64,000 nt of DNA from Bacteroidaceae bacterium (GTDB lineage Bacteria; Bacteroidota; Bacteroidia; Bacteroidales; Bacteroidaceae), in assembly GCA_017555585.1 (NCBI GenBank), contig JAFZGA010000006.1:1-64000 (forward strand), written 5' to 3'. The translations under genes and the position numbers were made by a program. Under the pieces are notes generated by a model. It was not told the DNA's origin and did not search any database. It was given only the letters and a program-made list of their open reading frames with translations. Below, in pieces: positions 31,869-41,194 of the stretch (the stretch's first letter is position 1; the number at the start of each line of letters is the position of its first letter).

Positions 31869-33107
31869 ATGATGAATAGGTGGAGAGGATTTTTTCTGGC
31901 TATAATTTTGATAACATGCGGGGTCCCTTGTAGCGGTCAAGTCACGTCTGACAGCATCATTCACGACCGCTATTCGCTCTACTATAACAGTGACCGTATT
32001 GACATTGATGAAGACTATCTGAACAACGCTTATCAGATATACCGCATCAAAAATATTTTGGCACATTCGACAAAAATCGACAGTATCACCATATATGCAT
32101 ATGCATCACCCGAGGGTTCAACTGCACGCAACAAATGGCTTGCAGAGCAACGTACGCTGGTTGCAAAGAAATTCCTTTTGGAAAATCTGCCCGACAGCAG
32201 TGTGTTGATGCCCGAACATATATATCTGCGCCCTATGGGTGAGAACTGGGACGGACTAAAAGCAGAACTTGAGGCAAATTATCACTTGCAGAACCGCGAC
32301 AAGGTGCTTGGAATAATTAATGCAAAGACAAGCACTGAAACAAAAAAAAGACTGCTAAAAAATCTTGATAAAGGTCATACCTATAATTGGATTATCCGCA
32401 ATCACATGCCTACATTGCGTGTTGCTACATGGGTATGTGTATATACGCCATTCAATCCGCGTCTTGAGATAAAGCCAGACACCATTATCCTTCCTGACAC
32501 CATACAGCCTATAGAACTGGAAGCTCCATCAAGAAAAAGAACAATCATGGCAATAAAGAGCAATTTGCTCTATGATGTACTAGCGACTCCAAACTACTCT
32601 ATCGAAGTCCCAATAACAAGAGATTTCTCAGCTTTGTATTACCATCAATTCCCATGGTGGCGAGGAGGAAAAGCAAAGAATGAGTATTGTATGCGCTTTC
32701 TGAGCATTGGTGCCGAAGTCCGTTGGTGGTTCCGTTTTATACCCGGTAACAGAATACACCATGAACGAGACAGACTATCCGGGCACTTCTTAGGCATATA
32801 TGCAGAATCCGGCAAATGGGATTTTCAATGGAAAAGAAGCATCTGTCACCAAGGCGAACATTGGAGCACCGGCCTTACCTATGGCTACTCCATGCCTATA
32901 GGAAAGGTTATGAACTTGGAATTCTCCCTTTCAATGGGCTATGCATCTATTCCTTATAGAAGGTTTATACCAAGCGACAATTACGAAATCCTGTGGAGAG
33001 AACCGGGTGGTGAAGGACGTTGGCACTACTTCGGTCCCACAAAGGCACAGATATCTTTAAGCCTACCTATCAAAATTACTACAAGAAAGAAAGGAGGCAA
33101 ACAATGA
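31869..33107 (+). CDS. DUF3575 outer-membrane protein of the pilus operon
   Basis: 412 residues: signal peptide ending near CGVPCSG, an OmpA-like N-terminal domain (about 30-180, SITIYAYASPEGSTARNKWLAEQRT), a proline-rich linker, and a C-terminal DUF3575 beta-barrel (about 215-400, MAIKSNLLYDVLATPNYSIEVPI; GRWHYFGPTKAQISLSLP). DUF3575 proteins regularly head FimA/Mfa1-type pilus operons and are likely outer-membrane partners in assembly. The frame open from 31860 starts at TTG; ATG 31869 is used. Its stop overlaps the next start. Confidence 0.9.
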   Translation: MMNRWRGFFLAIILITCGVPCSGQVTSDSIIHDRYSLYYNSDRIDIDEDYLNNAYQIYRIKNILAHSTKIDSITIYAYASPEGSTARNKWLAEQRTLVAKKFLLENLPDSSVLMPEHIYLRPMGENWDGLKAELEANYHLQNRDKVLGIINAKTSTETKKRLLKNLDKGHTYNWIIRNHMPTLRVATWVCVYTPFNPRLEIKPDTIILPDTIQPIELEAPSRKRTIMAIKSNLLYDVLATPNYSIEVPITRDFSALYYHQFPWWRGGKAKNEYCMRFLSIGAEVRWWFRFIPGNRIHHERDRLSGHFLGIYAESGKWDFQWKRSICHQGEHWSTGLTYGYSMPIGKVMNLEFSLSMGYASIPYRRFIPSDNYEILWREPGGEGRWHYFGPTKAQISLSLPIKITTRKKGGKQ

Positions 33108-34180
33108 GTTTGGGGAGATTATGGCTCCAAAGCAGATTCTTGTGCCTATGCTTATTGGGGTTGTTTCTTTACACAGGGTGCGAACATCGACCGTTGGAGG
33201 AGATGCTATGGGATGAAAACATCTTTATACGCATCTACTATAACGAAAATATCCGTAACGTAAGTTTTGGATTTTATGATGAATCCAAGAAAAAGCCAGA
33301 ATACTCATCTCCACAAATGATGCGAGTAGCGTTCTTTGACGATGTCAGCGACAAGTTGGTATCGGAACGATACCTATACGATTGCGGAAGAGACGAAAGA
33401 GGTTACTACATTCAAGGCAAAATGAATGTGCCTAACGGAAAATACAATATGCTTGCTTACAATTTCGACACACATGAGATTGAGACAAGGAACAATAATT
33501 CATATTACGCCATGAGTGCATATACCAATACACTTAGCGAAAGCGAAGCAAACAGGTTTTTCAGTTCCCGTGGTGACGATGCAACAAATATTTGCCGACA
33601 GCCCGACCATCTTTTTGTAAGCCGGATTGAAGGTATAGAGATTGACAACCACAATCATTTCGAAACGCCGGATACAATAAAGAACAATGAGGGTACGTAC
33701 CCGACAGCCGAAAGCATAGTAAAAACCTATTACCTTCAGTTCAACATAAAGGGAGTTGAGCATGTACGCTCCGCTGTAGCGTTGATTTCAGGTATGGCAG
33801 GTTCAAAGATTATGCACAGCAATGAGATGGTAAAGGACGATGTTGCAAGCATATATTTTAACTTGAACAACGGCAAGGACAAAGCACGTACCAGCGATGA
33901 CATTGCTGTTGCATATGCCTCGTTCAACACATTCGGCAAGCTACCCCACACCGAAGGATACTTGGACGTAACATTTGAGTTCAAGACCATATATAATACA
34001 GTACAGACAGAGACATTCCACATCACTGATATTTTTGAGACAAAGATGGCAAAAGAGAATCAATGGATTATCATTGATAAAGTGATTGATGTTGTACCGC
34101 CTGAAGGTGCAGACACAAGTGGCGGTATGGCACCAGGTGTAACCGAATGGGAACAGATTGAAGGAAGCATAACAATTTGA
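33104..34180 (+). CDS. DUF5119 lipoprotein of the pilus operon
   Basis: 358 residues with a lipoprotein signal (LFLYTGC, lipidated Cys26) and two beta-sandwich halves (FIRIYYNENIRNVSFGFYDE; YYLQFNIKGVEHVRSAVALISGMAG; YLDVTFEFKTIYNTVQTETFHITDIF). DUF5119 is the Mfa2/FimB-like family that probably anchors the pilus base in the outer membrane. There is no TR maturation motif in its first 60 residues, unlike the four following proteins, which supports an anchor role. Start at ATG 33104 overlaps the DUF3575 stop (ATGA). Confidence 0.88.
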   Translation: MSLGRLWLQSRFLCLCLLGLFLYTGCEHRPLEEMLWDENIFIRIYYNENIRNVSFGFYDESKKKPEYSSPQMMRVAFFDDVSDKLVSERYLYDCGRDERGYYIQGKMNVPNGKYNMLAYNFDTHEIETRNNNSYYAMSAYTNTLSESEANRFFSSRGDDATNICRQPDHLFVSRIEGIEIDNHNHFETPDTIKNNEGTYPTAESIVKTYYLQFNIKGVEHVRSAVALISGMAGSKIMHSNEMVKDDVASIYFNLNNGKDKARTSDDIAVAYASFNTFGKLPHTEGYLDVTFEFKTIYNTVQTETFHITDIFETKMAKENQWIIIDKVIDVVPPEGADTSGGMAPGVTEWEQIEGSITI

Positions 34181-34241
34181 TAACAAGCATAAATAAAACA
34201 TTATATTTTAAAACTATTTATTAACCTTAAATTCAATTAAC

Positions 34242-35315
34242 ATGAAAAAGATGTTATTTTTGGCAGCAGTGTCAGCTATAGCGTTGACAAGCTGCGTGAA
34301 CGAAGAGAACTTCGAAGGTCCTAAGCCACAGGCACAGGTGATGCGCTTTGATGCTCCTGTAATGAAAAAGACAAGAGCAAATGTAAAGGGCGAAATCAAC
34401 GGTGTTCATTATGACAAGAGAGAGGACTTCATGATCTTCAGTAAGATTTACAAAGGAGCGTTTAACGGATGGAGCACAAGCACAGGTATTAAAGACTACT
34501 TCAATGCAACCGGTGATGTAGCAGTAAACGAAGGCGACGGAAGCCAATATTGGTCAACATCAACCACATATTACTGGCCCGATGCAGAGTACAACCTTGC
34601 TTTTGCAGCATACTCACCTGCAGTGTTGACAACAGCTCCTACCAGCATTGAGTTTAAAGAAAACGGTCTCCAGATTAAAGATTTCAAGACTGAAGCTGAT
34701 GCAAACGAGCAGTATGACCTTATGTATTCTGACCGTGTGATAGACAGAAACAAGCAAAACAACGGAAGCGGCGCTGTACCTTTGGTATTCCGCCACGCAT
34801 TGACATCAATCATTTTCTCATCTGAAAAAGAGGATAATAACGTTGATTACATTATTAAGTCTGCAACTCTCAGTGGTAGCTTTGTTCAGCAAGCTGACTT
34901 TAACCAGAACATTGACGAAAGCGTCAATTTGACAACAGGAACAGCTAAGTGGGAAAATCCGGAAACTCCAGCATCAGCTAATTACACTCCTAACTTTACA
35001 GCATTCAATGTTACAACAACTCCTACACAGTTCACACAGGGAGAATCTGCATTGTTGCTTATTCCTCAGAATGTACCTGCAGACGCTGCTATAACAATCA
35101 ATTATGATAAAATCTCAAACAGTAGCACGACTGATAATACTGCAACAATCAAACTTTCTGACTTCAGACAGCAAGGTGGAGATGAGATTACAACATGGGA
35201 GATGGGTAAGAGATATGTTTACCGTATTGCATTCGGTCAGAACAAGAAGATCTACTTTGAGCCAACAACAGAGGATTGGATTCAGGTGGGTACTTTGATT
35301 TACGAAATCCAGTAA
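34242..35315 (+). CDS. Major fimbrillin-type lipoprotein (type V pilin candidate)
   Basis: 357 residues, Mfa-like/fimbrillin family. Lipobox LTSC (Cys18); KKTRA with Arg45 fits the site where arginine-specific proteases cut type V pilins to expose the donor-strand groove. The rest is the two-domain transthyretin-like fold (FAAYSPA, VPLVFRHALTSIIFS, WEMGKRYVYRIAFGQNKKIYFEP). A-rich leader, an ATG after TTCAATTAAC, and a bias to T-ending codons suggest the highest expression of the cluster, as expected for the main shaft subunit. A 61-bp gap separates it from the DUF5119 gene. Confidence 0.85.
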   Translation: MKKMLFLAAVSAIALTSCVNEENFEGPKPQAQVMRFDAPVMKKTRANVKGEINGVHYDKREDFMIFSKIYKGAFNGWSTSTGIKDYFNATGDVAVNEGDGSQYWSTSTTYYWPDAEYNLAFAAYSPAVLTTAPTSIEFKENGLQIKDFKTEADANEQYDLMYSDRVIDRNKQNNGSGAVPLVFRHALTSIIFSSEKEDNNVDYIIKSATLSGSFVQQADFNQNIDESVNLTTGTAKWENPETPASANYTPNFTAFNVTTTPTQFTQGESALLLIPQNVPADAAITINYDKISNSSTTDNTATIKLSDFRQQGGDEITTWEMGKRYVYRIAFGQNKKIYFEPTTEDWIQVGTLIYEIQ

Positions 35316-35334
35316 TTCTGAATCATTTAAAATA

Positions 35335-36420
35335 ATGAAAAAACTCTGTCATACATATATTTTGCTGACAGCGTCATTAATTTTTGCCGGCTGTGCTCAG
35401 GAAACGGAATACCCGTTTCTTGAGCCGCTACCGGCTTCACCATACCCAATCAGTTGGAATGTAAAATCCTTGCAAACACGAGCGTTGGTTGACAACAACG
35501 TGTTAAAGGAGTCGTGCAAAGAAAAAGCTGACGGAACAAACGAAAGCATTGGCGTGTGGGGACAATATACCATGAACCAGAATGGACAAAACCGCACAAT
35601 GCAAGAGTTTGTGGCAACACCACTGAACTACGGTATAAAAGAGAGTGAAAATAACGCTCTCGACCACTGGTACTACCCCGGAGATTTGCGTTATTGGCAA
35701 ACACCTGCGGTGTATGATTTCCGTGCCTGCTATCCGCAGAAGCTGATGACAACCCTGATGACACAGATGGATGCAACAATATTCCAGGGTGGTCCTATAA
35801 ATACCTCTACGCTGCAGGAGGACATTTTGGTTGCAGCAATACAGATTGATACAAGAAGAACGAATCTTTCAGAAGCCGTACCTTTGGACATGAAACATAT
35901 ATTTGCCTCAATAAAGTTCAAGGTAAAGGCAGTCGATGGATTTGTACCTGCCACCGGTGAAGGCGTAACATCCTGCTGGTTGCAGAACAAGACTAATGCT
36001 ACCAACCTTTTCTCCCCCTCTGGATATCTGGTACACTCAGGCAATGATTCGCCGGAGATAACCTGGCACCCTTATGAATCGTCGGCAGCACCCATGTACA
36101 AATGGAAACATCAGGGGATAAAATTTGACAATGAAAATACACTCTACACATCCAACAACGGATTGGAAGGAGAACAATATACACACAACAACGGTTGGCT
36201 CCTTGTTGTGCCACAGACTGTAAAGGAGGGAACACTGCAATTCTGTTACACACTCAAGAATTCGGGTGAACAGATATTCCCGGTGGATATCCCAGCCATA
36301 ACATACGAAGAAGGAAAACAATACACATACATGCTCGAGGTACGTGGTTCAAAGGTTGATATTACATTGAGCATTGCTCCTTGGAACTATCATGAGTCGA
36401 GCCATGATATTACAATATAA
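35335..36420 (+). CDS. Fimbrillin-family lipoprotein (minor pilin candidate)
   Basis: 361 residues. Lipobox FAGC (Cys20), QTRA with Arg49, then the fimbrillin fold (ESIGVWGQYTMNQNGQN, MKHIFASIKFKVKAVDG, YEEGKQYTYMLEVRGSKVDITLSIAPW). The last strands (ITLSIAPWN-ESSHDITI) resemble the C-terminal strand of shaft pilins. It directly follows the major subunit (19 bp) and precedes a subunit with a lectin-like insertion (3 bp), so it may be an accessory or adaptor pilin. Order in the operon and fold are the only basis. Confidence 0.82.
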   Translation: MKKLCHTYILLTASLIFAGCAQETEYPFLEPLPASPYPISWNVKSLQTRALVDNNVLKESCKEKADGTNESIGVWGQYTMNQNGQNRTMQEFVATPLNYGIKESENNALDHWYYPGDLRYWQTPAVYDFRACYPQKLMTTLMTQMDATIFQGGPINTSTLQEDILVAAIQIDTRRTNLSEAVPLDMKHIFASIKFKVKAVDGFVPATGEGVTSCWLQNKTNATNLFSPSGYLVHSGNDSPEITWHPYESSAAPMYKWKHQGIKFDNENTLYTSNNGLEGEQYTHNNGWLLVVPQTVKEGTLQFCYTLKNSGEQIFPVDIPAITYEEGKQYTYMLEVRGSKVDITLSIAPWNYHESSHDITI

Positions 36421-36423
36421 GCG

Positions 36424-37971
36424 ATGAGAATGAGGATAAACATATTACATAGCATTTTGATGATATGCTGCGTGCTGTTGCTTACGGCATGCAGAAACAA
36501 CGATTTCCCCCACTCCGATGAGAACACATCGCTACACCTTATTATAAAGGGTTCGGAAAATACTATAAAAACACGCGGAGTAGAAGACCTCAACGACGAC
36601 GGCAATGTCAGTGAAAATGAACTGATTGTTGACGGACAGAAGATGTACCGCCTTGCGGTTTTTATATTAGACGGAAACAATGTTGTATCTTCAACAGTCC
36701 TTGAGGCTGACGACGTAAGATTCACCAACGGCAATTCTGAAGCTACCGTAAGTTTCATAAATCTTGACTACAGCAAGAAATACAAACTATATGCCGTGGC
36801 AAATTATGGCAATTATGGAGAGACTGCCGGCAATCTTTCCAATATAAACGAAGAGAATATAGCTGCCGGACATACCGTAACCGCATCAGGCAATAATGTG
36901 TGCAACCACAGCACCCCCTACCCTCTAACACTCCAAAAGGAGATCAACCTTACACCGGGTACAAACTATGTGAGTGGAGAATTGACAAGGACATACGCAA
37001 GATTGCGCATAAATGTGCGTAACCAGAGTTCGATGAACGACCTGTACATTACAAACCTTTCGTTCCCGCAGAAATTCACGCAAAAGAGCGCAGACCTCTT
37101 TTCAGAGGGAGGAACAGCGAGCGTTGCACCCGTTGTTACTTCGGCGGATGCCATCACACCCTTTGCTCCGGGTGTGATGATACCAAAGCTGAACGATACA
37201 GGCAGTGCCAACGAAAAGACTATCTTTGACACATATATGCTCGAGAGCAACGGCGGAACATACAACTATACGCTTGCCCTGAAATATGAGGGTGGCACCG
37301 AGGAGGTATATACCGTAAGCAGCACTGCCATAAGCAATGCCAACAACATAGAAGACGGTGCAATGTACATAATGTACAACACAAATTCAGGAAGATACCT
37401 CTATGCAAACGGAAGCAGCGTTGGAACGAGTACTTCGTATAAGACAAACGGAGAGCTTAACCACAATTATGTGTGGAGATTCAACCGCAGTTCATCTACC
37501 AACAGATACACAATTGAATCGATGGGAGCTACAGGTTATTTCATGCAAAGTTCACAGGTGAGCACCAGCAAGGTTCCACTGACTGTGACACCTGGCAATT
37601 CGGACTACTTCACGGCAAGTACAAACAGCAACAACATACGTCTGCTGAGTACCAAAAGCAATTATTACCTGTCGGTAAACAACAATTCCGTTATCGGTAA
37701 CAGCTCAACCAACTCAAATGCCCAGAGACGTAACAATTTTTACCTGTACAAAGTGAATAAGGAGATGGTCACAGCAGACATAACACACCAGGAGACAATT
37801 CCCATACGCGTTGTGGACAAGGCATCGGGAGAGGCATCACAGATTACATCTATCAGACGTAACGACTTTATTGAAATATTGGTCAACGTGACATATAACG
37901 AAAAGACCGGAAACGTTGAGTTCGAGGTTTCCGATTGGGATGAGGTAAATGGCGAAGTAACATTTGACTGA
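36424..37971 (+). CDS. Pilin-type lipoprotein with an internal ricin-like domain
   Basis: 515 residues. Lipobox LTAC (Cys23), IKTRG with Arg51, then an Mfa-like N-terminal domain (about 55-300). Residues 315-430 form a separate module with IEDGAMYIMYNTNSGRYLYAN, TIESMGATGYFMQSS and YYLSVNNN, a ricin/lectin-like pattern as in the secreted proteins at 3-9 kb. The pilin-type C-terminal segment resumes after it (SIRRNDFIEILVNVTYNEKTGNVEFEV). An insertion of a sugar-binding module into a pilin suggests a tip-proximal adhesin. The start 3 bp after the previous gene indicates co-translation. Confidence 0.78.
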   Translation: MRMRINILHSILMICCVLLLTACRNNDFPHSDENTSLHLIIKGSENTIKTRGVEDLNDDGNVSENELIVDGQKMYRLAVFILDGNNVVSSTVLEADDVRFTNGNSEATVSFINLDYSKKYKLYAVANYGNYGETAGNLSNINEENIAAGHTVTASGNNVCNHSTPYPLTLQKEINLTPGTNYVSGELTRTYARLRINVRNQSSMNDLYITNLSFPQKFTQKSADLFSEGGTASVAPVVTSADAITPFAPGVMIPKLNDTGSANEKTIFDTYMLESNGGTYNYTLALKYEGGTEEVYTVSSTAISNANNIEDGAMYIMYNTNSGRYLYANGSSVGTSTSYKTNGELNHNYVWRFNRSSSTNRYTIESMGATGYFMQSSQVSTSKVPLTVTPGNSDYFTASTNSNNIRLLSTKSNYYLSVNNNSVIGNSSTNSNAQRRNNFYLYKVNKEMVTADITHQETIPIRVVDKASGEASQITSIRRNDFIEILVNVTYNEKTGNVEFEVSDWDEVNGEVTFD

Positions 37972-37988
37972 AAAATCAAAAGCGCAAG

Positions 37989-40900
37989 ATGAAACAATTG
38001 ATTATAAAAGGTATATTATTCACTTTAGGAATACTTTTGCTATCGGGTTGTCACGACAACGACCTGATAAAGCAAAGTACCGTAGGGGCACCGGTGGACG
38101 TTGTCCTCGACTTTGGTGCCACCCAATATGAACAGGTGCAGGTGAAGACCCGTACCACATACGATATATTTTATGAATCGATGGTGCGCAACGTATATGT
38201 GTTTGTATTTGCCAACAACAGCAAGATATATGGTCACTACTTCAATGAAGAGAATCTTGATGAAACGAGCAGCAAGGAGTATTGGACTGTAAACAACATC
38301 ACATCGGACAACACCGGCAACCAGACATCGGGCACACTGCACATGAGCGTGCCAAGCGTTTCGGGAGAGGCAGAGATTGTACTTATTGCAAACATCGACC
38401 TTGACTTTATGAACGTTTCGCAAGAACGTCTGGGATTAGTGCGTACAAAACAGGACCTTAACGAACTTGTGGTTTCACTGAATCAGGAAATCCCCGACCG
38501 TAACGCGGGATACTTTATGATGACCGGTAGCAAAAGCAACGTAAGCATATCACAGGATGGTGTAATAAGCGTTCCCGACGGCAAGATAATGCTTCGACGA
38601 CTCGATGCCAAAGTTGAGGTAAACGTGCGTATAAACCCCAACGAAGAGAGCAAGAATCAGAAAGTCGAAGAATTCACACCTGAGTCGTGGCAAATAATAA
38701 ATCTTCCAAAAAGCTCACACATTGTACCTAATGACATAGCCTTGGACCTTGTGGAAGATTCATATTTCAATATCGGTCCTAAGAATTTTGAAACGACAGA
38801 GAACGAAATTGTCAACGGCAATGCCACAGGAGGTGTGTTGCACGGCTTTTCGTTCTACACTTTGGAGAACAAACGCTCCGATGATGCAAAGAAGAGTGTA
38901 AACGGCATCTTCCACGAGCGCGAACGCAGAATAAAGAACAGCGACGGCACATACAACACCGAAAACGGATTGTGGGAATATGCTCCCGAACTGGCAACAT
39001 ATATGATAATAAAGGGTGAGTTGAAGATGTTGGTAAACCCGGGACTGACAACCGAGCAGCATCTTATAGCCGACGTCACATATTACATACACTTGGGCGA
39101 CTTTGCCAAGGACAAGGACAACTACGATGTTGTACGAAACACCAACTATAAATACACGATAAACATCAAAGGTGTAGATAATATAGAAGTCGAAGTTGAC
39201 ACCTCAAACGACAATGTAGAGGGAGTAACAGAGAACCAGCCCGGTGCAATGGGACATCTGTATGAGGCTGAGGAGGATATATATACCTTTGATGCTCACT
39301 TTGGGCAGCGTGTATATACCATCCGTGCAAATGAAGTAGATACCGAAAACATGACGTGGTATGTACGCACTCCATTCGGACGCGAGGGTATTCCAATGAA
39401 AGACGAGAACGGACAGGAGATTTACAACGACCTTGACTACAAATGGGTGGAATTCATGGTGAACGACAAGGAATCGGGAGGTAAACTCTATTCAAACAAG
39501 AACATGCACTACCCTGCCGACAAAAGCAGATTGATGAGTGTCATAGAGATGCTCAATATGGTTAAAACAGAGGTTTTTGCATGGAGAGCGGGCGAAGAGA
39601 ACATATTCGACGAAAACAACGAAATAAAATTCACGATTTTTGTCGATGAATTCTACTACGACGAAAACCCCATGAACCCGAACGACCACGACGTGTTGTG
39701 GAAAAAGTTTGTGAACCAGCCCAACCGTCTGATGCATATATTGTGCAAGAACAACCGTAGCGCAGATGATGACAGTTCCGTTACGGGAAGTATTCTCACA
39801 ATACGTCAACAATCGATACAGACACCTTATAATATAGCTCTGGAACGTACCGACCTGAACGAAGCATGGGGTTGCGAAACACAGGACGAAACAAAGAACG
39901 AAGCGTGGTTCTACCACCCTGATGAGCGATACGATAATTTCAATAATAACAGCGACAGGTTCAAGCCTTCATACACCCCCGACAACACGTCAAGAAGTGA
40001 CGGACTCTACAATACTGCATGTCTGATAAATCTTGTCAGCGGAACGGGTGCAAACAAGAGCATAAACACAAATCTGCGCTGGGACACATACATCGATTAC
40101 AGTGAGAATGACCTGAAATTGAAAGAACAGTACAAGTCAGGACTATATTCTACACTGATACGTAACCGCGACCTTGACGGTGACGGAATAATCGACCCGG
40201 AAGAGCTCCGCTGGTATATTGCATCACTCGACCAGCTCTGCGGACTGTTTATCGGAGACCAGGGTTTGAGTACCGATGCACAGCTATACCCGATAGAGAG
40301 CAGCCGTGAGCCGAACTCTCCCGTGGTTGGCGGTGCTTTTGACGGCGTTTATCCATGGCGACTGCATGTAGTGAGCAGTACAGCATGGTCACAGACTGCA
40401 GGAAACGTACCTATTATTGTGTGGGCTGAAGAGGGTGCTTCAACCGGAGAATACCAGCAACACTATGACAAACAGGGATATTCACCGGTGCGCTGTGTGA
40501 GAAACCTGGGAATGCCTGATGCCACAGCAGCAACAATACGCACTGCGGGAGCAAACTATCCCGAAGACTTGCTGGTGAATGTGGAACGCCCTACAGGCAC
40601 TATAAACAAGAACTCAGTATACAGGTTCGACATGCGTAACATGAACAAGGAATCACTGCGTTCATATTATACGACACACGAACTTGTTCCCGAAGATGAA
40701 TACAGTTCGCAAGCACGCGTATACGACGGATTCGAGACCGGAGTACTGCAACAATACACTACACAGAACCCGTCATACAATATACTGAAAACAGAACTTG
40801 AAAGCGGAAACTCGCCTGCACCGGAAGGATATCGTGTACCGAACTTGCGCGAAGGCGTAATCATGCACCTTTATTGCAGTGGAGATGCCGCATGGTGGGA

Positions 40901-41072
40901 CAGCAACAAAGGCACGCTTGTAAGCAACTACTACTCTTTCGGATACCACGGAAACAGATATGACTACACCAACGGTGAGCACTTCTATTCGTGGTCGATA
41001 TACAATGACCGCGTTACAATCGGTAACAATGCAACGCAGTACATACGTTATGTAAAAGACATACATCCATAG
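37989..41072 (+). CDS. DUF4906 large pilus-associated lipoprotein, tip adhesin candidate
   Basis: 1,027 residues. Lipobox LSGC (Cys21), VKTRT with Arg55, and an N-terminal fimbrillin-like region to about residue 420 (MVRNVYVFVFANNSKIYGHYFN; LRRLDAKVEVNVRIN; NTNYKYTINIKGVDNIEVEV). The C-terminal 600 residues are DUF4906-like (TFDAHFGQRVYTIRANEV; GYRVPNLREGVIMHLYC; NATQYIRYVKDIHP), with a calcium-loop-like DLDGDGIIDPEELRWYIAS. Last and largest gene of the operon, as tip adhesins usually are in Bacteroidales pilus loci. The adhesin role is inferred from size, order and family. Confidence 0.85.
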   Translation: MKQLIIKGILFTLGILLLSGCHDNDLIKQSTVGAPVDVVLDFGATQYEQVQVKTRTTYDIFYESMVRNVYVFVFANNSKIYGHYFNEENLDETSSKEYWTVNNITSDNTGNQTSGTLHMSVPSVSGEAEIVLIANIDLDFMNVSQERLGLVRTKQDLNELVVSLNQEIPDRNAGYFMMTGSKSNVSISQDGVISVPDGKIMLRRLDAKVEVNVRINPNEESKNQKVEEFTPESWQIINLPKSSHIVPNDIALDLVEDSYFNIGPKNFETTENEIVNGNATGGVLHGFSFYTLENKRSDDAKKSVNGIFHERERRIKNSDGTYNTENGLWEYAPELATYMIIKGELKMLVNPGLTTEQHLIADVTYYIHLGDFAKDKDNYDVVRNTNYKYTINIKGVDNIEVEVDTSNDNVEGVTENQPGAMGHLYEAEEDIYTFDAHFGQRVYTIRANEVDTENMTWYVRTPFGREGIPMKDENGQEIYNDLDYKWVEFMVNDKESGGKLYSNKNMHYPADKSRLMSVIEMLNMVKTEVFAWRAGEENIFDENNEIKFTIFVDEFYYDENPMNPNDHDVLWKKFVNQPNRLMHILCKNNRSADDDSSVTGSILTIRQQSIQTPYNIALERTDLNEAWGCETQDETKNEAWFYHPDERYDNFNNNSDRFKPSYTPDNTSRSDGLYNTACLINLVSGTGANKSINTNLRWDTYIDYSENDLKLKEQYKSGLYSTLIRNRDLDGDGIIDPEELRWYIASLDQLCGLFIGDQGLSTDAQLYPIESSREPNSPVVGGAFDGVYPWRLHVVSSTAWSQTAGNVPIIVWAEEGASTGEYQQHYDKQGYSPVRCVRNLGMPDATAATIRTAGANYPEDLLVNVERPTGTINKNSVYRFDMRNMNKESLRSYYTTHELVPEDEYSSQARVYDGFETGVLQQYTTQNPSYNILKTELESGNSPAPEGYRVPNLREGVIMHLYCSGDAAWWDSNKGTLVSNYYSFGYHGNRYDYTNGEHFYSWSIYNDRVTIGNNATQYIRYVKDIHP

Positions 41073-41083
41073 GCAATTTAACT

Positions 41084-41123
41084 AAAAAAGCGGGCAATAT
41101 TTTCAACATTTTGCTCGCTTTTT
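41084..41123 (+). terminator. Hairpin terminator of the pilus operon
   Basis: AAAAAAGCGGGCAA...TTGCTCGCTTTTT, an imperfect stem (one mismatch) with a T-run, 11 bp after the last pilus gene. Confidence 0.75.
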
Positions 41124-41136
41124 CATATTTTTTTTG

Positions 41137-41144
41137 TACCTTTG
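41137..41144 (+). promoter_or_regulatory. -7 promoter box of rpsA
   Basis: TACCTTTG followed by CGCCC, the same extended context as in the rpmE2 promoter. The leader to ATG 41195 is about 45 nt. Confidence 0.65.
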
Positions 41145-41194
41145 CGCCCGAATTCTATCAATATAATGTCTAACTCATTAACTTTTAAAAAATT

